NCBI GenBank assembly: GCA_030704615.1
Contig: CM060734.1
Span: 38,950,042 to 39,014,041, forward strand
DNA: 64,000 bases
Direction of reading: 5' to 3'
Source: Takakia lepidozioides
Lineage: Eukaryota > Streptophyta > Takakiopsida > Takakiales > Takakiaceae
Shown: piece by piece, positions 12,103 through 22,600 of the stretch
How positions within the stretch are numbered: position 1 is the stretch's first letter
Layout of the letters: each line of letters starts with the position of its first letter
Position numbers and translations under genes: made by a program
Notes under the pieces: generated by a model
What the model was told of the DNA's origin: nothing
Databases searched by the model: none
What the model saw: only the letters and a program-made list of their open reading frames with translations

Positions 12103-14637
12103 TCACCAATAATCCCCACATGAACAAACCCCATTTTCAAAATGGTGAAATCGGTTTGCATCGCGTACAACTATTGCTCGCCCTGCTATCTTTGACATGA
12201 ACTTAGTGGCTGTGTGACAGTCCCCACACACTCGAAGGTTCTTGATGACACGGACAGGTGTCCCAGGGGGCGTGCTAATAAGCCCAAAAGCAATGGCCAG
12301 CTTCTCACTGTGGTGGCAAAGAGAAGATTCCTTCTGCTCCTCCTCCACATCATGTAATACAAAGCGAGTGTCAGGCACATACCCTGCCTCCTTCATCTGG
12401 CTGTATAATCTCCTCAACTCAATATGGATTTGTTCAATTTGTGGGTGCATTTTGTCTTCTACAACGAACGTATGCACCTGGTTGTTAACCTCAATGCTGC
12501 TGCAGCCTGGCTCCTTTCTCACACCTCTGTCCCTCATCAATTTTCTCACCTTCTCTTTCACATCATACCTGCCAGCAGCAGCATAGATATTTGACAGTAG
12601 CACAAAAGCTCCATGGTCACGTGGATCCAACTCGAGAACACATTTTGCAGCATATTCTGCTAGCTTCAAATCACCATGGACTCTGCAGGCACCAAGCAAG
12701 GCCTTCCACACCTCAACACCACCAGCTTGAAATGGCACACTTTTAATAAACTCCTCTGCTTCCAGCAGGCACCCCGCACGGCCAAGAAGGTCCACAATGC
12801 AACCAAAATGCTCCACTGTAGGTGTGAGGCCAAATTCTGGACTCATGGATTCAAAGTAGTGATGACCTTCATCCACTAGGCCTGCATGGCTGCATGCACA
12901 GAGTACCGAAATGAAGGTGACACTGTTTGGCTTCAGGCCTTCCTGTCTCAATTGTTCAAAGAGTTGGAGAGCTTCCCTGCCAAGCCCATGCTGGGCATAT
13001 CCTGCAATCATTGCATTCCATGAGATCACATCCCTCTTAACCATACAATCAAACACTTGTCGTGCATCCTCTATGCTCCCACATTTGGCATACATGTTAA
13101 AAAGGGAAGTCTTTAGAATAATATCTGTTGCAATTCCACTTTGGCTGATGTCAGCATGGATCTGCTTGCCCTTTTCCAAAGCTCCTTGGCTGGCACATGC
13201 ATTCAGAACACAAATGAACGTGACTGTATTGGCTGTCACACCTTCCTGTTGCATTTGCTCATACATTTTGCAAGCCTCTTCCCTGGGGCCACACTGGGCA
13301 TATCCCCCAATTATCGCATTCCATGAGACCACATTTCGCTTAGCCATATTATTGAACACTTGGTGTGCTCCCTCTATGTTTCCACATTTGGCATACATGT
13401 CAACAAGGGTACTGTCGAGAGTGATACTTGGCACAATTCCACTTTTGATGCTGTCAGCATGGATCTGCTGACCTCTTTCAAGATCTCCTAGGCTGGCACA
13501 TGCATTCAGAACGGTAGTGAATGATGCATCATCAGCTGTCACCCCTTCCTGTTGCATTTGATCATAAAGTTTCAACGCCTCATCAGAATGCCCATGCTTG
13601 ACGTATCCTGCCATCATTGCATTCCATGAGATCACATCTCTCTTAACCATACCATCAAACACTTGACGTGCATTTTCTATACTTCCGCATTTCGCATACA
13701 TGTTAAAAAGGGTAGTGTCCAGAATAATATCTGGCATGATTCCATCTCGGATGATGTCAGCATGGACTTGCTTCCCTTTTTCCAAAGCCCTGACGCTGGC
13801 ACAGGCATTGAGGACGCAAATGAATGTGACCATATTGGCTGTCACTCCTTCATCTTGCATTCTCTCATACATTTTGAAAGCCTCTTCACCAGGGCCACTC
13901 TGGGCATATCCTCCAATCATTGTATTCCATGAAACCACATTTCGATTCGACATATTCTCGAACACTTTACGAGCATCCTCTATGCTCCCACATTTGGCAT
14001 ACATGTCAACAAGGGTACTCTCTAAAATCACATCTGGTGTGATTCCACATTTTCTGATCTCAGCATGGATCCACTTCCCTCTATCCAGGGCTCCTATGCT
14101 GGCACATGCATTAAGAATGGTACTGAATGTGACCATGTCAGGTTTCCCCCCTTCTTGGCGCATTTGATCATAGATTTTCAGAGCCTCCTCAGCATGCCCA
14201 TGCTTCACATATCCTACCATCATCATGGTCCAGGTAAATGTATCTCGTTCAGGCATTTTGTCGAACACTTGGCGTGCGTCACCCACGCTCCCACACTTGC
14301 AATACATGTTGATAAGGGTGTTGAGTAGAAAGATGTTTGGCTTAAAGGCACTTTGGATAATGTGTGCATGAACCCGCTTTCCCTCTGCAAGGGCTTTCAT
14401 ATTGATGCACTGCTGCAAGATAGAAACGTAAGTATTGGAGTCTGCCCGCATGCCTGGTTGGTTCAATTTGTCCAGCACTTCTTTCAGTCGTCCCTCCTTA
14501 CAGGTTGTCCTCATATCCCCATGAGTTCCAGAAGACTTCTTATTGACTCCTCTTGGTTTTCTTTGTAAATTAGTAGTGATAGTGGGGGTGCGAGTCTGGC
14601 ACCCAACAGACAATTGTGCCTCATTCAACCCTGCCAT
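12103..14637 (-). CDS. PLS-class pentatricopeptide repeat protein with E and DYW domains (PPR gene 1)
   Basis: This is a single uninterrupted 844-codon frame without introns. After a short N-terminus come repeated P-L-S triplets of about 101 residues. Each triplet contains signatures such as [32 protein letters not shown] and GKQVHADI. The E motifs ([36 protein letters not shown]) follow, then a complete DYW domain. Its PG-box-like start is EPGCSSIEV, and it has the deaminase signature HSEK, the CGDCH zinc ligands and the terminal CGDYW. Such proteins bind organelle RNA one base per repeat and carry out C-to-U editing in chloroplasts or mitochondria. The RNA target is unknown and the targeting peptide is not obvious. 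Repeats are very alike at nucleotide level, suggesting internal amplification. Confidence 0.93.
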   Translation of the reverse strand: MAGLNEAQLSVGCQTRTPTITTNLQRKPRGVNKKSSGTHGDMRTTCKEGRLKEVLDKLNQPGMRADSNTYVSILQQCINMKALAEGKRVHAHIIQSAFKPNIFLLNTLINMYCKCGSVGDARQVFDKMPERDTFTWTMMMVGYVKHGHAEEALKIYDQMRQEGGKPDMVTFSTILNACASIGALDRGKWIHAEIRKCGITPDVILESTLVDMYAKCGSIEDARKVFENMSNRNVVSWNTMIGGYAQSGPGEEAFKMYERMQDEGVTANMVTFICVLNACASVRALEKGKQVHADIIRDGIMPDIILDTTLFNMYAKCGSIENARQVFDGMVKRDVISWNAMMAGYVKHGHSDEALKLYDQMQQEGVTADDASFTTVLNACASLGDLERGQQIHADSIKSGIVPSITLDSTLVDMYAKCGNIEGAHQVFNNMAKRNVVSWNAIIGGYAQCGPREEACKMYEQMQQEGVTANTVTFICVLNACASQGALEKGKQIHADISQSGIATDIILKTSLFNMYAKCGSIEDARQVFDCMVKRDVISWNAMIAGYAQHGLGREALQLFEQLRQEGLKPNSVTFISVLCACSHAGLVDEGHHYFESMSPEFGLTPTVEHFGCIVDLLGRAGCLLEAEEFIKSVPFQAGGVEVWKALLGACRVHGDLKLAEYAAKCVLELDPRDHGAFVLLSNIYAAAGRYDVKEKVRKLMRDRGVRKEPGCSSIEVNNQVHTFVVEDKMHPQIEQIHIELRRLYSQMKEAGYVPDTRFVLHDVEEEQKESSLCHHSEKLAIAFGLISTPPGTPVRVIKNLRVCGDCHTATKFMSKIAGRAIVVRDANRFHHFENGVCSCGDYW

Positions 14638-14869
14638 CCTGCGTGACTCAAAACTCTTAGTTGCAGACTTTCAGATCAAAATACTTTTGTAAAAAGCTCG
14701 AGGTACCTCAAAGGAAAATGTTCATGAAGAAACGTTTTTTCTACAAGTTCACAGTGCCCCAATATCATCGCTGTCATCTACCTTTGAGCATAAACTGCAG
14801 CAACATACATCTAATTGATAATCACATCTAAACTGACTACTATATGCTTGGCAAGCATGGGCACTCCAA

Positions 14870-15085
14870 ATTAGAACCATCACCACATATTGCTCGAGCT
14901 TGAGACAAGGCAGCTAACTCTGCTTTCACCCATGTTGGATCCCACGCACTCTCAATCCATAGGGCCTCCTTTGTCCGCATATATTTGAAGTCTGGATACT
15001 CTGGGTTTTCCTGTGAAAACCACCAGTGTGCAATTGAGCACCCAAAGATTCAACCACAGCCTCCTACAGACCAGGTCACAACCAA
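14870..15085 (-). repeat. Conserved block upstream of PPR gene 1, shared with the other PPR loci
   Basis: This block lies about 240-450 bases upstream of the PPR gene 1 start. It is similar to 33300-33490 (upstream of the PPR pseudogene on the same strand) and to 16905-17075 (upstream of PPR gene 2, plus strand). On the sense strand it reads as a short coding-like stretch with the pattern EALWIES..D.TWVKAELAAL, preceded in another frame by EAVVE.L.AQL. It may be a 5' leader exon, a decayed exon of an older gene copied along with the PPR genes, or part of a repeat. It shows that the PPR copies arose by genomic duplication including flanks. Confidence 0.6.
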
Positions 15086-15199
15086 CACAGCACCACATGC
15101 CTACATGACGACACTTGGAGCAAGCACCTTCCATGCTAGTGTGATTTGTCAGCCCACAACAAGAGGCATCACAGACAGAGATCATCATCATCCTTGTTT

Positions 15200-16900
15200 A
15201 TGTGCTTAGTAAAACCATGATGAGTCTACAAAAGAACAACATACTGCTTCATCTCGTCAAAACCAAAAACCACCCAAACCTCACCCTATCAAACATGTTG
15301 TCCAGTCTTTGCGAAGGATCTGGCATGAAATCATGCCAAAGCTGTTGTACACTCAGAGCTCGGCCTGCATGCAAATTCAATAAGTTAGCAACTCGGTTGG
15401 TCTGAGTCTTCCCGAGGAATGGTAATGTGGCTTTCCACAAGTTTCTCTCTCCCGTGTCATACGTGTTAATACCAGTACTTGCAACTCTTCGAAATTGTAC
15501 TGGAATTTCAAAAACTCTCGAAGAACAATGGAAAGAGGTCAAGGCTGTCGGTAGCCCCCGTTCCTGGACTAAACATGGGTGTATTGTTTGCTTGTATAGG
15601 TGGACCTCCTCACATAGGATGGATCGGGCACTGGAGACCCGAAAAGTTACGCAGAGAGTTTCGAATCTTTACCTTCCTCAGGTTTTCCCAGCGCCAGTGC
15701 CACAAATTGCAAGGGTCTCCACCCTTGCATTGAGAACATGGATGCACCATTCAGCTCAACACCCTGACCCCCTACCCTGCTGCAGGCTGTAAAGTCTCCC
15801 GCTCTTTGCACGAAAGAAGAAGACAACCCCTTAGATGTGGCATTGGGCTCGCAGGATGCCATTCCTGCGCAACTGGGAGTTCAAATACTGCCCCCTTCTC
15901 CGCATCAATTGGTGGTGAACCTTTGGCCCATGCACATCACTGCCAGAGATGCGCACCATTGTGGGTGGCAAAGAGATCACTCTCTGAGAGATCACTGTGT
16001 AATCCCGTGCGTGTCCACCACCTGAGCACTTTTCATCCATACATGACAAGGTCTTCCACCTTAGGACTTCGCATCATTGATTTGCTATAGAGCGAATCGT
16101 ACATTGCAAGGGCTTGCAATTTTTATGAACAACCCAAAACTCCAGCTTGGCCGCAGGTCCAGTAATGGCAGCGTGCGAGACGGATGCCATACCGAGCTTC
16201 TTTTGTTCAACGCCCCACTTCGTACAACAGATTAAGGGGCCTGAAAGGCGCACTCGTCTTCGCAATGGCAGTGCGGGGAGCTTTGCAAGTGGTGGCGATG
16301 GCGTCTTGCAAGCCTCGTGGGAAACTGGAGAAAGGTATAGGCCTGAAATTCTTTGCTTATTTTTCGAGTGTTCAATTTGTGAGTCAGACCGATTCAGCCT
16401 CGAACTACTTCAACTTCAAGCTCGGCCCTAAGAAATGCCAGTGTTTTTTAACTCAGTCAGTAATGTAGGCCTCATCACAGCTGTGGCACACCTTGCTGTG
16501 GTCCCTCCGCGCACTGTAAGCCATCTCAGGCCCAATTACGTGAAAGGCGAGTCGGAGAGAGATCTATTGGTGATGATGGTATTTGAATGCAGGCCGAGCT
16601 AACAGATTGCCGAGTTTTAATGTTGGGTCACTCACACTGGCGGGACAATAGTTGGCGGGTTGGTGGCCGACCAATTTTTGGTTTTTAGGAGACCAAGGAA
16701 CTGATCTTATCTTAAGAGAAGCTGGCCAGTGTGATAGCCCATGGTTTGAGTAACGACCCGTCTTTGTCTGTGATACCTTCATTCGGTTTGTTGTTGTTTG
16801 ATCAATAGTAGGCTGGAGGCGTTGAAGTTGGTGGTTGAAAAGCTCTGTGCCTTGTTGGTTTGCGAAAATGCTCATAGCGCCGTGGTGGTTGTAGCCTGGT
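15200..16900. other. Intergenic region with unassigned coding-like stretches
   Basis: Minus-strand open frames at about 15249-15542 and 15647-15862 look somewhat coding-like (for example GWRPLQFVALALGKPEEGKD and LWKATLPFLGKTQTNRVANL). They are broken by frame changes and stops and match no family I recognise. They may be remnants of a mobile element or a decayed gene. No other feature is supported. Confidence 0.4.
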
Positions 16901-16904
16901 CCTC

Positions 16905-17075
16905 AGGAGGCTGTGGTTGATGCTCTGGCTTCTCAAGTGAACAATGGCGGTTTCACAAAAAAATCCGAAAAAATCGGACTTCATACATAAGCATACAAAG
17001 GAGTTCCTCTATAATGAGAGTCAGTCAACATGCCCCTGCATGAAGACAGAGCTAGCTGCATTGACTCAAGATCGG
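16905..17075 (+). repeat. Conserved block upstream of PPR gene 2
   Basis: This is the counterpart of 14870-15085 and 33300-33490 in plus orientation, ending about 270 bases before the PPR gene 2 start. It retains the GAGGCTGTGGTTGA start, a degenerate GGTTTCACA segment and the GACAGAGCTAGCTGCATTGAC end. It is more diverged than the other two and its coding-like frame is broken. Confidence 0.55.
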
Positions 17076-17345
17076 CCACAATCTTGCAATGGTTTTAGTA
17101 CTGATGTGCACTGGAGCCAAGCATACAAGAGGTAATAACATGTGACAATTCAAAGGCCCAAACTTAAAAACATAGAACTTTCTGCAATTTCATATAGAAA
17201 GTGAAGTAGACAAGTGCGATGTTTTGGATCACTGGTAACCGTAGAGTCTGAGTGGAGATTCCCTTCTTGGGGTAGCTAGAGCTTTGTGAGATTTCCTGTG
17301 AGTTGATCTTTAGAAGTTGCAATTGAGCGATTTGAATCACGCAGG

Positions 17346-19757
17346 ATGGCACCATTCAATCAGGAACAAAGGTTTGTTGGATGTTGGACTGGCAGTAGGG
17401 GGAGCCCCTCTACCATCACTACTGCTTTTGAATGTGGGCCAAGAGAGGGAGTCAACAAGAAGTTGTTTTGTACTCATGGAGATGCAAGGATATTGTGCAA
17501 GGAGGGGCAATTGAAAGAGGGACTGCATATATTGAACCAACCAGGCTTTCGGGCAGACTCCAAAACTTATATCTCTCTCTTGCAGGGCTGCATCAGGACA
17601 AAATCCCTTGCAGAGGGAAGGAAGGTGCATGCCCACATTATCCAAAGTGCATTCAAGCCGAACAATTTTCTACTAAACACCCTTATCAACATGTACACTA
17701 AGTGTGGGAGCATGGAGGAGGCACGTCAGTTGTTTGACAAAATGCCTGAACGAGATATGTTTACGTGGACTATGATGATGGGAGGATATGCCAAGCATGG
17801 CAATGCTGAGGAGGCTTTGAAAATCTATGACCAAATGCAACTGGAAGGGCTGAAACCTGATAGGGTCACCTTCACAACCATTCTTAATGTGTGTGCCTGC
17901 CTACGTGCCCTGGACAAAGGCCGGCAGGTCAATGCTGATATATGCAGAAGTAACATTGGATCAGATATTATTTTGGAGAGTGCCCTTGTTGACATGTATG
18001 CCAAGTGTGGGACTATAGAGGATGCGCGCAAAGTGTTTGAGCATATGGCTAATCGAAATGTGGTTTCATGGAATGCAATGATTGGAGGATATGCTCAGTG
18101 TGGCCTTGGTGAAGAGGCTTTCAAAATCTACGATAGAATGCAACGGGAAGGTGTGACACCCAACATGGTCACATTCATTTGTGTTCTCAATGGGTGTGCC
18201 AGTCTAGGAGACCTTAAAAAGGGCAAGCATGTCCATGCTGACATCAGCAGAAGTGGAATTGTGGTAGATGTCATTCTGGAGACTGCCCTTGTTGTTATGT
18301 ACACCAAATGTGGGAGCATGAAGGATGCATGTCATACGTTCTACAACATGGCTAAAAGAAATGTGGTCACATGGACTGCAATGATTGCAGGATATGCTCG
18401 GCTTGGGCCTTGCGAAGAAGCTTTCAAACTCTATGAGCAGATGCAGCAGGAAAGGGTCACACCCAACACAGTCACATTCATTTGTGTTCTCAATCTGTGT
18501 GCCAGCATAGGAACCCTGGAGAAGGGCAAGCAGATCCATGCTGACATCAGCAAAAGTGGAATTGTGGTAGATATCAGTCTGGAGAATACACTTGTTGACA
18601 TGTATACCAAATGTGGAAGCATAGAGGTTGCATGTCAAGTGTTTGATGAGATGGCTACACGAAATGTGGTCTCATGGACTGCAGTCATTTCAGGATATGC
18701 CCAGCTCGGGCATAACATAGAAGCGCTTAGAATGTATAATCGAATGAAACAGGAAGGGGTTGTGCCAGACCCATTCACATTCACTACAGTTATTAATGTG
18801 TGTACAAACCTAAGGGCCCTAGAGAATGGCAAGGAGGTCCATGCTGACATCAGAAAAAGCGGAATTGCAACAGATATCATTCTGGAGAATTCACTTGTTG
18901 ACATGTATGCCAAATGTGGATGCATAGTGGATGCACAGCAAGTTTTCCAGGATATGGCTACACGTAATGTAGTCTCATGGAATGCAATCATCGCAGGATA
19001 TACCCGCTGTGGGGCTGGTGCAGAAGCTCTCAAGATCTATGAGCGAATGCAAGACGAAGGGGTGAAGGCAAACATGGTCACTTTCATTTGTGTCCTCAAT
19101 GCGTGTACTAGCCTAGGAGCTGTAGAAAAGGGCAAACAAGTCCATGCTGATATCAGCACATGTGGTATTGCGCCCGATATTGTTCTGGAGACTACCCTTG
19201 TTAACATGTATGCCAAATGCGGAAGTATAGAAGATGCACAACAAGTGTTTGAGGATATGGCTGAGCGAGATGTCATTGCATGGAGTGCGATGGTGGCAGG
19301 ATATGGTCAGCATGGGCGTGCTAGGGAAGGCCTTCAACTATTTGAAAGATTTTCACAAGGGGGCTTGAAGCCGAACAGCATCACATTTACATCTGTTCTG
19401 TCTGCATGTAGCCATGCAGGCCTAGTGGATGAAGGTCGCCACTATTTTGATTCCATGATGCAAGATCATGGCCTCACACCTACAGTGGAGCATTTTGGCT
19501 GCATGGTGGACCTTCTTGGCCGGGCGGGATGCCTGCAGGAGGCAGAGGAGTTCATTAAAAAAGTGCCATTTCAACCTGGTGTAAGTGCGGCAGCCTGGAA
19601 GGCCTTGCTTGGTGCATGCAGAACCCATGGTGATGTTAAGCTAGCCGAACATGCAGCTAAATTCCTTCTGGACTTGGCTCCAGAGCAGGACACTGCAGCT
19701 TTGGTGCTACTTTTGAATGCCTATGCTGCTGCTTGCAGGTGGAAGGATGAAGGGTAG
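17346..19757 (+). CDS. PLS-class pentatricopeptide repeat protein, DYW-less (PPR gene 2)
   Basis: This is a single 803-codon frame, a close paralogue of PPR gene 1 in opposite orientation. The N-terminal region aligns with gene 1 (VNKK..CTHGD, then LCKEG.LKEGL, NQPGFRADS), supporting the chosen ATG. It has the same P-L-S triplets and then the E region ([43 protein letters not shown]). It stops after RWKDEG, exactly where gene 1 continues into its second E motif and DYW domain. Past the stop, a short decayed match continues and then homology is lost, so the DYW deaminase is absent. It may be a working PPR-E protein that recruits a deaminase in trans, or a recently truncated gene. The rest of the frame is undamaged. 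Confidence 0.85.
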   Translation: MAPFNQEQRFVGCWTGSRGSPSTITTAFECGPREGVNKKLFCTHGDARILCKEGQLKEGLHILNQPGFRADSKTYISLLQGCIRTKSLAEGRKVHAHIIQSAFKPNNFLLNTLINMYTKCGSMEEARQLFDKMPERDMFTWTMMMGGYAKHGNAEEALKIYDQMQLEGLKPDRVTFTTILNVCACLRALDKGRQVNADICRSNIGSDIILESALVDMYAKCGTIEDARKVFEHMANRNVVSWNAMIGGYAQCGLGEEAFKIYDRMQREGVTPNMVTFICVLNGCASLGDLKKGKHVHADISRSGIVVDVILETALVVMYTKCGSMKDACHTFYNMAKRNVVTWTAMIAGYARLGPCEEAFKLYEQMQQERVTPNTVTFICVLNLCASIGTLEKGKQIHADISKSGIVVDISLENTLVDMYTKCGSIEVACQVFDEMATRNVVSWTAVISGYAQLGHNIEALRMYNRMKQEGVVPDPFTFTTVINVCTNLRALENGKEVHADIRKSGIATDIILENSLVDMYAKCGCIVDAQQVFQDMATRNVVSWNAIIAGYTRCGAGAEALKIYERMQDEGVKANMVTFICVLNACTSLGAVEKGKQVHADISTCGIAPDIVLETTLVNMYAKCGSIEDAQQVFEDMAERDVIAWSAMVAGYGQHGRAREGLQLFERFSQGGLKPNSITFTSVLSACSHAGLVDEGRHYFDSMMQDHGLTPTVEHFGCMVDLLGRAGCLQEAEEFIKKVPFQPGVSAAAWKALLGACRTHGDVKLAEHAAKFLLDLAPEQDTAALVLLLNAYAAACRWKDEG

Positions 19758-21625
19758 GAGAGAAAATTGATAGATGACAGGTGTGAGAAAGGAGCTGCGC
19801 TTCAGCTGCATTAATGTTAGCATTTGGTTGCATCCATTCATAATGGATATTGTGTTGGCAGAAGCAGGCAGCAAATGTGCCTGATGCTCACTTGTATTAT
19901 TGTGGCAATTGCCAGGGAAACAAGCAACAAGCATGTACCTTGTGTGTTGCATCAAACAAGAGGGTGGTGGTGTACTTTCAAGAGAATCTGGAGGGGATTG
20001 ATTGGTGTTAGTGAATGTGACTCTCAGTAGGTCAAATAGTTTGTTTGAAAAAAGTTCTGAAGTTATATAGTTGTCACTGGAAACCACTGAAGATAGATTG
20101 TCTAGAACTTACAGAACCTACTTACTAACTGCGAACCCAAATGGCGAGTGTAGGACTGAAGAACTCAACCCAAGAATAGCCTTGTAATGCACAAGCAAGA
20201 CACAAACACCCAACCACCAGGCTGCTTGAACAGTCCTCCATTGGGAAGATTTTCAGCAACTTTGAATTAAACATTGCCATTAAGCGTCATGAAGTCCAAG
20301 TGCAAAAATGTATTTTAGAAAGAGATCCCATATCTTGTCGCCATGTCTTGCTATAATACACCAGAGGCAGTTGTCCAGAGCAGAAAGCTTATGTCATCAC
20401 ACAGCAAGCTGCCTAAACTCCCCCTTCAAGTACCCTCAGCACCCACCCAAACAACCTGCAGGCCACAAAGAATACTGTACAAGAACGTGAAATTTCCATA
20501 CTGGCACATTCTAAGCAGCGAACTGGTGTTACCACAAGCACAACATAAATCAGATAATTGCTACCAATCAAAACCCAGTGACTTTCAAAACAATAATAAT
20601 AAAATTGACCGATGTCCACGGCCTTTATGTCTGACATTTATTCTAAAACAGAAATTTAAGGCCAGCTGCCATCTTCACTCCCTTTGCATATACCTGCAAT
20701 CCCCAGTTGCGAGAACATTAAGAGAAACCGAAATTTAAAGAAGAGGGATGAGAGAAGAGCAAATGAGTGGAGTGGAGGGTGACAACCAGCAAACAGAAAT
20801 TCCCGCTTCATCCTACCCCTGAAATTTTCTCTGCTCTCCTAAGAACAGTGCCATGAAGCAAGACACAAGTGAGAATCAGAGTCAATTTTTAGACTGAGAA
20901 GCTACTGCAAGGAGAGCTTGAGACCAGGGTTGGAGAGCCAAATAAAATACGAGGAAAGATGCAGCTTGGAATACTGTAGACCCTGGCTAGACACAGCCCA
21001 TATGCATCGTGGTGGGCTGTCATCAACTACACCAGAGACTTGCGAGAATAGTAGCAAAGCAACAATTGAACTCTCTCCCACATAGTCAGCGAGCTCCCTG
21101 ACTGCTGCAAATAGAGTTCAACCCCGGTTAAGGTGGAGGACAAATTCTGGGCACGGTGGGAGCTGGAATTTCCCTTCTGCCACACCTTTCGAGAAGATTT
21201 GATTAGGTTTACTGTGATAAGACCACAAGCTTGTCGAACCCTGATTAGAGTAGTAGTTACTTTCCAGGCTCAATGTGTGCTGGGAGTTTCCAGCTGTGGA
21301 GGAGGAAGAAAGCTAGGATTAGGTGAAGCCTAGTGAGTGCGAGAAATATAGGTGCTCATAACTCATTCAGTGCCCATCACCCCCTCCTCTCCCTCCCTCC
21401 CCTTTAGTGACCTGGAATGTGAACTACGCCTCCAATATCTGTACCAACAGAAACTGCGTAGAAGACATTCTGAAATTGCACTCTGGCCAGACTAAGCAGG
21501 GCTGCCCACCTCAACACACGAGTATAATGACAAAGAGACGACAATGAAAGAACATCATCACATTTCAAAGGACTCGTTAACCATCCCCTGCAAGCTCCTG
21601 TGTATTCAATGTTGATGGAGAACAT
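19758..21625. other. Intergenic region between PPR gene 2 and the LINE
   Basis: The first about 60 bases are decayed continuation of the PPR E region. The remainder shows no gene or domain. Open frames near 20343-20738 and 21133-21333 lack any recognisable feature. Confidence 0.5.
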
Positions 21626-21659
21626 AGAGATTGTACTCATAAGACGTTGTTTGCCGTAG

Positions 21660-22600
21660 CCTTGTGGCCATTGACCCCGTGCCCAGTTTTAGCGGGAACA
21701 AAAGGAACAGAACCTACCTCTGTCAGGGGCTGACGTTGGTAGTAAGACTTACCTTCATATAAAGAATTAATCCGGGTTTTCCAGATATCCTCTAGAAATC
21801 CCTTCACACAAGCATCAATCTGCTGTGTGTGATTTGCCCAAAAACTAGGCCTCAGGAGGGCCTGGGCTTTTGGCTCAGCCTCGAGACTTTCAAAGTTGGT
21901 AAACAGGGGTACAGGCACAATTCCCTTGATAGAGTTGAAGAGAGCGTCTCTTTGGTGAGAGAACCCCGGACAGTGTATCAGAAAATGAATACTGTCTTCA
22001 GATTGCCCACACAACGGGCAATTGCACTCTCCCTTTCCTCTCTGCTTCTGTTTGCTGTTCAAAGGTAGGCTTCCTGCCCTGAGTTTAAATTTCAGTCTAG
22101 TGCCGAGAGTGGGTAGACTTGAGGTCATCCAAGATGTCCTCCCCCATGTCACAGACTGGAAACAAGTTCAGGGAAGTTTTCTGCCTAACTTCATTTTCAT
22201 CAGACAATCTCATGGCAACAGACATGGCTTTGGACACTACAGCCTCTAAGTCAGATTTATCCAGCAGGGTCAAGACTTGCGGATCCAGGTCCAGGTCCTT
22301 GAGAATCTTCTACTCTCTTCTGCCAGGACTTAGCCTGTTTGACAGGGCAGTCCTGTTTCCAAGATATAGAGTCGATTAACTTAGGATATCTGGTGTTGGG
22401 CATATGTTGCAGCTGACCCCACCATCTGACCTTGAATTCATCTCGTCGGGAGCTTAAGGACGGAATGCCAAACTCACCCCGAACAGCCACATTGGCTGTT
22501 TTGGAGCATGCTGACATACACTCCTTAAGCACCCCCACTTGAATGGATTCTAGAGACTTAGCCTGGTTGGAGTTATCAACCCATATAGCAGATCCGTACT
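21660..22600 (-). pseudogene. LINE C-terminal region with zinc knuckle
   Basis: This is the continuation of the RT polyprotein in other frames. It includes the FKVRWWGQLQHMPNTRYPKL segment and, near 22010, the zinc knuckle CNCPLCGQSEDSIHFLIHC (C-x2-C...H...C). A frame break near 22290 separates the two halves. The plus-strand copy at 34518-35447 preserves this region in one frame and allows the assignment. Confidence 0.85.

Noticed and set aside
15249-15862. Coding-like minus-strand stretches
   Set aside because: Broken by stops and frame changes and not assignable to any family; recorded only as unassigned sequence.
12186-19628. Many open frames on the strand opposite to the PPR genes (for example 12911-13471 and 18204-18638)
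   Set aside because: They mirror the repeated PPR codons and have no domain or start context of their own; they are antisense shadows.
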